NCBI GenBank assembly: GCA_036897485.1
Contig: JAYMTF010000094.1
Location: 1 to 54,791 of the forward strand
DNA from: Pelargonium nanum
Lineage: Eukaryota; Streptophyta; Magnoliopsida; Geraniales; Geraniaceae
Reading direction: 5' to 3'
DNA length: 54,791 nt
The notes beneath the pieces were generated by a model. It saw only the letters and a program-made list of their open reading frames with translations. It was not told where the DNA came from and did not search any database. The translations under genes were made by a program, and so were the position numbers. Within the stretch, counting starts at the first letter, position 1, and each line of letters starts with the position of its first letter. Positions 46,871 through 54,791 of this stretch are shown piece after piece.

Positions 46871-48168
46871 TATCGGAAAATCGAGCTTCTTTTTCACTGC
46901 AAAATCTCCTGAAAATTTGTCGAGGAAGAGCCTGACTGTGGCTGCGACGGCGTCGTTTTGTGTTCCGGCTTCTGGTTTTGGCTCTCGGGCGGTGGCGGCT
47001 GGTCTCTTGTGTTGTGGCTCTTTCGCGCAATGGAGGAGAAAGAGTGTGTTTGGTTATGGGTTTTTGTTTGGCTAAAAAGAGCTTTAAGCAATTTGGAAGT
47101 TTATTTGGCAAGTGTTTGAGTCTATTAAACGTGCGTGACATAGTAACACGATTAAAGTTAAAATAATATGTTAGCGATATTAAATTATAACATTGTTTTA
47201 TTTGCATGTCTTATTTAATTTGCTTTTTATTTTATCTCGTCTTTTTAGAAATGGTAACAGGATGGTTTTGCTCCCAAGGTTTCAAAACTTCTTAGGTTGT
47301 AGCTAGACGATCTTGGGCTAGAGGGATTTAGGGCTGCGACATTCGAAGTTGGCCATTTAGTTAGGGTAGCAGACCACGACATGGCTCTCAACGGCACTCA
47401 ATTTGATATTGTGCATAAACTTTGTAGAATTTAGCTTGGAAAGACATGAGAATTCGAGGGGAGCCCATTGGAATGAGAGTTAGGCCATTTTTGAGAAGGC
47501 ATATTGGACATGACCCTCGATGTCGTGGGTTTAGGATGCTTTTGAAATTGGTTGACCAGTTTTCGGGAGCATGTCGCGACATTAGAGGCTAAGCATCGAT
47601 TTTGTTGATCAATATGGCCAATTTTTTAGGACCATGTTGGGAGATTATGTTAGTCATTTAAGTGGAACTTGGACTCCTTTTCTCATCCGCAATTGAACGA
47701 GTCTCATGTTCGGATATGCTCTCAACGTGTCTCCAAACTCTCCGAAAACACAATCCTTACTTGTTGTGGTTTTGGGACCCTCAAGTGAGGGAGTGACCTG
47801 ACATTCAAATGTCACGCGTCACTAACACAAGTGGTTTCTTAGGTAGCACCACCGCACACTAAAAATTTAAGTCCACGAACTTTTCCCGGCTCAAATTTAG
47901 TCATTTGAATCTAAACCCAAACAAAGCTCGATTCGAAACCCGAATTGTATAAAAATTGAACACATGTTTACATTGATATGGGCCCAAAGAGATGAAGTGT
48001 TGGGCCTAGCAATCAACAACTCCCATAAACATCACATTAGGGTTTGCTCACCACCTCCATATACATAAAACAATCTTTCTCTGCAACTTCACTTTCTCTT
48101 GTTGCTCTCATTTTCAAATTTCACAAATTAAAGCTTCTCTGTCAATTTCGCTTCCTAGTTCCACAACA
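46871..48168. other. Divergent promoter region MTR4 / PPR gene 1, with a GC-richer unknown block
   Basis: The MTR4 leader lies at 46871-47100. The block 47260-47830 is less AT-rich than its surroundings, has no open frame of note, and contains the palindrome CCCTCAAGTGAGGG; it resembles retrotransposon LTR-type DNA but I cannot place it. PPR promoter motifs follow at 47979-48060. Confidence 0.45.
47979..48045 (+). promoter_or_regulatory. Site II (TGGGCC) motifs and telo-box upstream of PPR gene 1
   Basis: TGGGCCC at about 47980, TGGGCCT at 48001-48007 and TTAGGGTTT (telo-box, reverse of AAACCCTAA) at 48037-48045. This combination is known from promoters of plant translation, mitochondrial and PPR genes. 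The second PPR gene keeps TTGGGCCTGGCAATCAAC at the matching place (51313-51330). Confidence 0.6.
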
Positions 48169-49452
48169 ATGGCCATGATCTCATCTCCTGGTTCGAGGTT
48201 CGTTCCTGCAATTTACTCTGTTTATCTTCATTTTCTCAGCAACACTGTTTTATCAACAACAAAAACTAGGGTTTGTTCATGTCCTCGTTCTCAATTGTTT
48301 CAAAGAAACCATTTTAGCAATCGGTCCAAGTTCAGGTCCAATCACAGGGACAAGGATGTTGAGAAGGCCATTGCTGTGTTTAAACGTAAGCTCGAAGCTA
48401 CCCAAAAGCCCTCTGTTGTAGAATTCAATAAAATCATGAGTGTAGTTGCGAGAAAAAAACATTACTATCAGGCAATTTATATGTATGATCTCATGTGTAC
48501 ATATGGAATCAGACCAGATAATTGCACTATGAGCATAGTGCTTAATTGTTTTTGCAAGATGCGTAATTTAGATGCTGCTATGGAGATCTTCAAGAAGATG
48601 GAGCCCAATGTGATCATATACAGTACATTGGTTAATGGGTTTTGTAAAGACGGTAAGGTCGATGTTGCCGTTGGGCTGCTTAAGCAGATGGAAGAGGAAG
48701 GAACTTGCGAGCCGGATGTGTTTACTTACAATGCACTGATTGACGGGTTTTGCAAAGCGGGTGAGGTTGACAATGCCTTTGATTTGATGAGGAAGATGGA
48801 AGAGCGGAGTGTACGACCCGATGTGTTTACTTATACTGCATTGATATCCGGGCTTTGCAAAGTGGGTAAGGTTGATGATGCCTTCGGGTTGCTGAGGAAG
48901 ATGGAAGAACGGAATGTCCGGCCTAATGTGGTTACTTATAGTGCACTGATCAGCGGGCTTTGCAAAGCGGATAAGGTTGACGATGCGCTCGGGTTGATGA
49001 AGAAGATGGAAGAGCAGAGTTTCACTCCTAATGTAGTTACGTATACTGCATTGATTGACGGGACTTGCAAAATGGGTAAGGTCGATGACGCCCTTGGCTT
49101 GATGAAGAAGATGGAAGAACATAAGGTCCAACCTAATGTCATAACTTATACTGCCCTGATCGATGGGCTTTGCAAAGCGGGTAAGGTTGATGATGCACTT
49201 GGGTTGCTTTGGAAGATGGAAGAGCAAGGTTTCACGCCTAATATAGTTACTTTTAGTGCATTGATAGACGGGCTTTGTAAAGCGCGTAATTTTGATACTG
49301 CTCGTGAGTTGATATGGAAGATGGAAGAAGGAAGAGTCAAGCCTTTGAAAGTTTCTTATATTACATTGATTAAAGGGTTTAACAAAATGGGGAAAACTCG
49401 TGTTGCTTTGGAGTTGCAACGAACATGTGAAGCTATGTATCCAAATCCTTGA
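48169..49452 (+). CDS. P-class pentatricopeptide repeat protein (PPR gene 1)
   Basis: Intronless, 427 residues. The N-terminal ~80 residues are Ser/Arg-rich and lack early acidic residues, a likely mitochondrial or plastid transit peptide. Ten PPR motifs fill the rest: 83-117, 118-147, 148-183, 184-218, 219-253, 254-288, 289-323, 324-358, 359-393, 394-427. Units are very regular (VVTYTALIDG..CK.GKVDDALGLM), of the Rf-like (RFL) style. Motif 2 is 30 residues, lacking five that the paralogue has before PN. Residues 5/35 of motifs 1-9 are N-D, S-N, S-D, N-D, T-N, S-N, T-N, T-N, S-L. By the PPR code this suggests a target near U-A-G-U-A-A-A-A. No E, DYW or SMR domain, so binding rather than editing is expected. 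The start aligns with that of the paralogue at 51474. Confidence 0.92.
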   Translation: MAMISSPGSRFVPAIYSVYLHFLSNTVLSTTKTRVCSCPRSQLFQRNHFSNRSKFRSNHRDKDVEKAIAVFKRKLEATQKPSVVEFNKIMSVVARKKHYYQAIYMYDLMCTYGIRPDNCTMSIVLNCFCKMRNLDAAMEIFKKMEPNVIIYSTLVNGFCKDGKVDVAVGLLKQMEEEGTCEPDVFTYNALIDGFCKAGEVDNAFDLMRKMEERSVRPDVFTYTALISGLCKVGKVDDAFGLLRKMEERNVRPNVVTYSALISGLCKADKVDDALGLMKKMEEQSFTPNVVTYTALIDGTCKMGKVDDALGLMKKMEEHKVQPNVITYTALIDGLCKAGKVDDALGLLWKMEEQGFTPNIVTFSALIDGLCKARNFDTARELIWKMEEGRVKPLKVSYITLIKGFNKMGKTRVALELQRTCEAMYPNP

Positions 49453-49604
49453 GATTGAAGTATTAGGTAAAGATTTGATTTTTGATGCAGCCCGTGAGTT
49501 AGGCAAGTTAACTTTGTTCACTTTTGTCAATGAAAATTGAGATCCTTGATTTTTTGGCAGCTAACCTTATTTTAAGATCTTTATTGTAGAAATCTTGGTA
49601 GCCA

Positions 49605-49971
49605 GCATGTGTTTCTTTCAAGGCGTAGAGTCTAGAAAGTAGAATTAATTGTTCTTCTGAAATGAGGGACGAAGGTATTGACTGTAGCTTCAATTCTTGG
49701 TATTATTGAGTGAAGTGTCATCGCTTTTTAACACACGATCATGTTATGTTTTTGGTTGAAACTTTTGGGTTCTTTTCGTTTCTTTCAGCATGTGTTTCGT
49801 TTCTTTCAAGGTGTAGAGTCTAGAAAGTAGAATTAATTGTTCATCTGAAATGAGGGACGAAAGCATTGACTGTAGCTTCAACTCTTGGTATTATTTAGTG
49901 AAGTGTCATCGTTTTTTTAACACACAATCATGTCGTGTTTTTGGTTGAAACTTTTGGGTTCTTTTGATTCT
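49605..49971 (+). repeat. 183-bp tandem duplication after PPR gene 1
   Basis: Copies start GCATGTGTTTC at 49605 and 49788 and share TAGAGTCTAGAAAGTAGAAT, TGAAATGAGGGACGAA, TTGACTGTAGCTTCAA and TTTTTGGTTGAAACTTTTGG with few differences, so the duplication is recent. Probably in the 3' UTR or just beyond. Confidence 0.85.
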
Positions 49972-51329
49972 TGTCGAGCACCCCGTAATATTTTGATCCT
50001 GTACTGTCATTTTGTTTGAAACTGTTGGGTTGATTCTTTTATCTAGCGCTTATGTAGTTTAAAAATGCACACTGTGATTTAGTTAACTTTCTAGGTTCAT
50101 TACACACACACATGTATTATATGTGATAGCTAATAAGGAAAGGACAACAAATCAGTTGCAAATCCTTGGCTTTTGTTATGTTTTAAGCAGAATGCTTACT
50201 TGTTTTCCAGCACATTATGAACGTTTTCGGTTTATCTTTTCTTGTTTCAGTGCACGGGCGGCGTGTTTTGTGAACGGATAAGCATATTTGCGTCTTTTGC
50301 CCGTACTATTGTATGCCAGTTCTACCCTTAGGTCTTTGGCGATTACCAATCATCTGTTTATATCTTTTCTCAGTCTGATGTCTCATTTGTCAACTCTATC
50401 TTTGGGTCTTTGACCATGACCGTCTTTTATACAATTTATTGTCTTATTTGTCGGCTCTATTATTTGGTCTTTGATCATAACCAATCATTAGCAATGTTTT
50501 CATTTAGAAAAGAACTTCGCTCAAGATTTTGCACTCGAGTTCTTGAGTTTGGTTCTTTGTTAGCGCTAAAACTTCTTAGAATTCGAAACCATGTGTCCTT
50601 TGCTTGATCATATCATGCTCAATACGTACATGATATGATCTATCCTAGGCGCTTTGATCTCAACTATGCAACTTAAAATATAACTGAAATAAACGCGGGA
50701 ATGATGAAAAAAGCCACTATCAAGCTTAAAACACGCAATTGGCCTCGTTCGTTGGCACGTTTCTCAATTACTCTGTGAAATACATCCTAATTCGTTGACA
50801 TTGTAGTGGAAGTCTTGGAGTCGACATCTTTCACCAGAGATGATAAAAGCGCTCGAATGATGTTTTTTTTTCTAGGACTGAAAACCCAATCATTTTTCTC
50901 TCTCGTGTTTGACTGACAATTTGGATCATGATTCCTAACACGATGCAGACTTATGTCGATTTGGGTTTAGGCTAATCGAGTTCGTGTTGACTAGCTCAAC
51001 TAATTTATAATCAGATAGTGTCTGTGCCGAATCCGTTTCAGCAAATGGGCCACATAATCCATTTATTGACTCACTCATTTAAGGATATAAATGTAAATTT
51101 TCAAACACATAGTGTAAAAATGAAATAAACTAAATGAGTCAAATATATCCAGCCATGTCATATCAACAGGTTGGACAAAATCGTGTAATTTTGAATCCAA
51201 GTATTTAAGCGTGTTAGCTCACCCATAAACAGATCGCGTTCGTGTTATATAATCCAAACCGTTTAATAATATAATGACAATTTTCAACCCGACATGAACC
51301 CGAAGAGAAGTATTGGGCCTGGCAATCAA

Positions 51330-51366
51330 CTATATATACTATTGGTTCGGTCACCGACTATATATA
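51330..51366 (+). promoter_or_regulatory. Putative TATA boxes of PPR gene 2
   Basis: TATATATA at 51331-51338 and CTATATATACAG at about 51358-51369, the second about 105 bp before the ATG at 51474, a normal plant distance allowing a ~75-base leader. The site II motif TTGGGCC lies just upstream. Confidence 0.5.
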
Positions 51367-51473
51367 CAGAAACTATCAATCTCTGCACAATTTTTTTTTT
51401 CTCTTGCAGCTGCTATCGATTTCCATTTCACAATCAAGCTTCTCTGTCAATTTCGCTTTCCAGATCCGCAACA

Positions 51474-52790
51474 ATGGCGATGACGATCTCATCTTCAGCT
51501 TTTGGTTCAAGGTTCGTTCCCGCTATTGCTTCCTATTATCTTCATTTTCTCAGCAGTAGTGTTTTATCAGCAACAACAACAACAACAACTAGGGTTTGTT
51601 CATGCCCTCGTTCTCAATTTCTCGATCTAAGAAAACAATTTAGCAATCGGTCCGGTGGTAGAGACCGGGAGGTTGAGGACGCTGTTGCTCTGTTTCGACG
51701 CAAGGTCCGTGCTCGCCCGAGGCGCTCTGTTGTGGAATTAACTCAGATTTTGAGTGTAATTGCGAGAAAAAGGCATTACTCTCAGGTGATTTCGTTGTAC
51801 AAGCTCATGTGTAGATCTGGAGTCCAATCCGATAGATATGCTATGAACACAGTGATTAGTTGTTATTGCAAGATCGGCGACTTAGATGATGCTATGGAGA
51901 TTTTCAAGAAGATGGAAGAGGGAAAGTATAAGCCCAATGTAATCACATTCAATACATTGATAAATGGGTTTTGTAAAGCGCGCAAGGTTGATGATGCGCT
52001 TGAGTTGCTGAGGAAGATGGAGGAAGGGAGTGTGAAGCCTAATGTAGTTACGCATAATACAATTATAGATGGACTTTGCCGAGTGGATAAGTATGATGAT
52101 GCCTTTGAGTTGCTGGGGAAGATGGAAGAAGGGAGTTGTCATCCCGATGTATCTACTTATACTACATTGATACACGGGCTTTGCAGAGTGAATAAGGTTT
52201 TTCCTGCTCTTGTGTTGATGAGGAAAATGGAAGAAAGGAGTTGCATTGCCAATGTAGCTACTTATACTATAATCATACATGGGCTTTGTAGAATTGGTAA
52301 GGTTGACGGTGCTCTTGGGTTTCTTAGGAAGATGGAAGAGCAAAGTCCCACACCGAACGTAGTTACATATAATGCATTGATAGATGGGCTTTGCAAAACG
52401 GGTAAGGTTGATAGTGCTCTTGAGTTGCTGAGGAAAATGGAAGAAGGAAGCGTGAGTGTCCTACCGAATGTAGTTACTTATACTACATTGATCGATGGGT
52501 TTTGCAGAGCGGGTAAGGTTGATGATGCCCTTGGCTTGATGAGGGAGATGGAAGAAGGAAGTGTCCTACCTAACGTAGCTACTTATAATGCACTGATAGA
52601 TGGGCTTTGCAACGTGGGTAGGGTTGATGATGCCCGTGTATTACTGAGGAAGATGGAAAATGGAGGCCTGAAGCCTGAAAAATTTACTTATATTACATTG
52701 AGAAACGGAGTTTCTGAGTTGCAAAAGAAAAGGAAAGAAGTAGATTGCGAGCCTGATGCATTAAGAAATTGTCTTAGTGAACAAGAATAA
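51474..52790 (+). CDS. P-class pentatricopeptide repeat protein (PPR gene 2)
   Basis: Intronless, 438 residues from the ATG at 51474, chosen because it and its context (CAACAATGGC) align with PPR gene 1; the frame is open back to 51294 but that part is leader-like. N-terminal ~85 residues: Ser/Thr/Arg-rich likely organellar transit peptide with six Thr in a row. Ten PPR motifs: 86-120, 121-155, 156-190, 191-225, 226-260, 261-295, 296-332 (two extra residues, GSVSVLPN), 333-367, 368-402, 403-438. Residues 5/35 of motifs 1-9 are T-D, N-N, N-N, N-D, T-N, T-N, N-N, T-N, N-E; the PPR code suggests G-Y-Y-U-A-A-Y-A (Y = C or U). Tandem paralogue of PPR gene 1 with homologous leader and 3' flank, but with a different predicted RNA target. 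Ends with a charged tail (QKKRKEVDCEPDALRN). Confidence 0.92.
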   Translation: MAMTISSSAFGSRFVPAIASYYLHFLSSSVLSATTTTTTRVCSCPRSQFLDLRKQFSNRSGGRDREVEDAVALFRRKVRARPRRSVVELTQILSVIARKRHYSQVISLYKLMCRSGVQSDRYAMNTVISCYCKIGDLDDAMEIFKKMEEGKYKPNVITFNTLINGFCKARKVDDALELLRKMEEGSVKPNVVTHNTIIDGLCRVDKYDDAFELLGKMEEGSCHPDVSTYTTLIHGLCRVNKVFPALVLMRKMEERSCIANVATYTIIIHGLCRIGKVDGALGFLRKMEEQSPTPNVVTYNALIDGLCKTGKVDSALELLRKMEEGSVSVLPNVVTYTTLIDGFCRAGKVDDALGLMREMEEGSVLPNVATYNALIDGLCNVGRVDDARVLLRKMENGGLKPEKFTYITLRNGVSELQKKRKEVDCEPDALRNCLSEQE

Positions 52791-54791
52791 AGGTGGCTGC
52801 TGAGAAATATGGAAGTGTTGGAGTTGTAAGCTTGTTGTAACATATACCCTATCGCGGACTGACATGGAGAAATGGAGCTTGCATCATATATCAAAGATTG
52901 TTCCAAGTGATAAGGCAAAATACATGGGAAGCCTTATTTCCATATGCTTATGACACAAGTATGTATAAAGATTGGATTTTTTATGAAGCTTGAGGAGGTG
53001 AGTTTACTTTGTTTACTTGTGTCAATGTAACTCTTTGTATTTGCGAATATTGAGATTGATCTTGCACTTAGATTCAAAATTTTCTGCAGCTTTAAGGCTG
53101 TTCACATTGCAACAACCCTCATTGACAAGAGGCTTCAATGCACTCTTAAGAGAACAATTCCATACCCTCAATTCAAATGAGGAAGTCAACATTTTGAAGG
53201 ATTATGTTGTACTGTTGTCATCCAATTTATGAACCCTGAAGGTAAGACCAAAATGGTGGTAAAGCTATTTCTTTTTCATGTTGTTTGAGTTATAAAGTTT
53301 TGGAATGAAAATGAGAATTATGAATGAGGTTTGTACTTCTAATTAATTGTCCTGACATTTTTAAAAAAAAAAAAAAAATCTGACTTAAACATACCTGCGT
53401 AACAATAAGATTGAGTCAGTTTCAGTCAAAGCTTTTGTTTCTTTTCGTATGTGTCTTGGCAGTGTAGAGAAACCCAAATGGTATCTTACAAACAACCAAA
53501 AAAGGCCACTATATCCTAACAAATCCATATTTTTTTTCAATTTTCTATAGAGAACCTATCATAACACCGTAGACACTGCTAGAACCTAGAATACCATATA
53601 TATAAATTAAGACAAGAGTTAAGTACAAGAAATACACATAACCCTTAACATTACATCATGAACGTAGAAGAGCCTCAAAATATGTCATTATTAGTAGTTT
53701 ATTGTCTTGGTTAGTTCATAGTAGGTGGCTTATTTGTTTTTTTTTGTATATTTATTCATTTCAGTTCAAGCATCTATAGCTGCAAATTCATTGATTCTTA
53801 GTGGTTTTCCTCAAACATAAAGTATGTATCTTATTCTTTTTCCACCCCAATAGAGCTTACTTTTATCTTAGATCATTTCCATTGTCTATATGAACATATT
53901 GTAACATATTAATTGTTTCTTTTAGATTCTGATTTCAAGTTATCATATCATATCTCGTAACACTTGGAATTCCTGATTTGAAATGTTTTCATACTTGATC
54001 TATTAAGCTGTCCCGAGTGATATGTCTCTTCTGATATAAAAGGATTTATCCTATTGTCTATTATTATGTTCAACATAGGAGAGTCATAAGCAAAACAGAC
54101 ACGGCTTGGGCATCACAATTGTGAACATTTATTTGATAATTATTTCAACACTCTACTACTTTGTTTTATCTTTTTTGAATGCTAGATTGACAAAGTACAG
54201 TTAAATTACTAATCCTTTCGGTATGATTTGTCATCTACAACAATAACGCATGAATTATTCTCCCCATTTGCATTAATCTCAAGCCATGTTACAGTTAAAG
54301 TGCATGCTCATCCCATTCCATTATCTTTACGTAATAAACTTTAACTGATTTCGACATGAGACTGACTGTAATTTAGTAAACTAATTACTAATCCAATAGC
54401 TCTCTCTGTATTATGCTATTTTCGACTGTTTTTCAGATCTGTATTGAGATAGGTTCTTGGCAAGTTGTATGATCCACTCTGAATCTTGTGATTTTGATCT
54501 TCAGGGTCTAAAGAAGGCACTGAGACTATCTACATTGGATTCTTTTGTTGAATGGGAAGACAGTATCAAGAAAACATTCAAAAGCCACATCCAAGAGAGT
54601 ATGATTTTAAAAATATTGGATTAGAGACCAATAATAATTTGTCTCCCAAAGTATCCATACTTGTGAAGTTTTCTTTATTTATTTATGTATATAATTGTTA
54701 TTAAATTGTGTACCTTTTTTTATGTATATAATTGTTTTTTATTGGCTATAATATATATATATATATATATATATAGAGGAAAAGGAATCTA
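52791..54791. other. 3' region of the window, no convincing gene
   Basis: 52791-53050 resembles the 3' flank of PPR gene 1 (TTTACTTTGTTTACTTGTGTCA). Two exon-like stretches, each after a good AG acceptor, are noted: 53090-53232 (ALRLFTLQQPSLTRGFNALL..., ending in a stop) and about 54506-54622 (GLKKALRLSTLDSFVEWEDS...). I do not recognise either. The remainder is AT-rich, ending with an (AT)n run at about 54749-54773. Confidence 0.4.

Larger units (their letters stand above)
49453..51473. other. Spacer between the two PPR genes
   Basis: Starts with the 3' flank of PPR gene 1, including a tandem duplication (49605-49971). The rest is AT-rich with one degenerate hAT-like block at 50940-51295 (GGTTTAGGCTAATCGAGTTC, AACCCGACATGAACCCG) reaching the promoter of PPR gene 2. 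No gene seen; the 65-codon frame at 50410 has no recognisable content. Confidence 0.5.

Noticed and set aside
48568..49530. 320-codon open frame on the minus strand across PPR gene 1
   Set aside because: It mirrors the 105-bp periodicity of the PPR repeats: one stop-free antisense unit repeats nine times. A similar frame at 51882-52343 mirrors PPR gene 2. Neither has its own homology or promoter.
51294..51473. 60-residue N-terminal extension of PPR gene 2
   Set aside because: It includes the TATA boxes and aligns with the untranslated leader of PPR gene 1, whose first ATG matches 51474.
1..54791. A previously undescribed multi-gene system
   Set aside because: Every confident gene belongs to a known plant family, the genes are separately promoted, and the unexplained DNA between them is dominated by recognisable transposon types. 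Nothing suggests a new system.

Overview
This is plant nuclear DNA, almost certainly from a dicot. Every recognisable gene is a eukaryotic housekeeping gene with plant-type sequence, most are split by many GT-AG introns, and the spacer and intron DNA is AT-rich and full of small plant transposons (Stowaway-like and hAT-like MITEs, tRNA-derived SINEs). I cannot name the species. Exon borders below come from reading splice sites and checking codon phase across every junction; untranslated regions are not resolved.

Layout: (1) 3-3529, plus strand, the last ~370 residues of CAND1 (gene starts before the window). (2) 4858-9542, plus, SPF30 Tudor-domain splicing factor, 8 exons. CAND1 and SPF30 are, as I recall, also neighbours in Arabidopsis. 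(3) 9543-13909, gene-free, with a SINE and a fossil LINE insertion. (4) 13910-18440, plus, a RUS6-type DUF647 protein, 13 exons. (5) 20196-29872, minus, the SART3/PRP24-like U4/U6 recycling factor, 16 exons. (6) 32231-36067, minus, TSC10 3-ketodihydrosphinganine reductase, 3 exons. (7) 37338-46870, minus, the MTR4 exosome helicase, 14 exons. (8) 48169-49452 and 51474-52790, plus, two intronless P-class PPR paralogues in tandem. (9) 52791-54791, no convincing gene.

Five of the eight genes act on RNA (SPF30, SART3, MTR4, two PPRs), but they belong to different pathways and do not form an operon-like unit; I read this as coincidence. I found no previously undescribed system. The most informative signals are structural: three SINE insertions with perfect 12-16 bp target-site duplications, a 182-bp truncated LINE with a 14-bp duplication and a related empty site elsewhere in the window, hAT- and Harbinger-like MITEs with target duplications, intron-confined tandem arrays in three neighbouring minus-strand genes, a GC-AG intron and a NAGNAG acceptor in SART3, and a pair of PPR paralogues whose frameworks match while their RNA-code residues differ.
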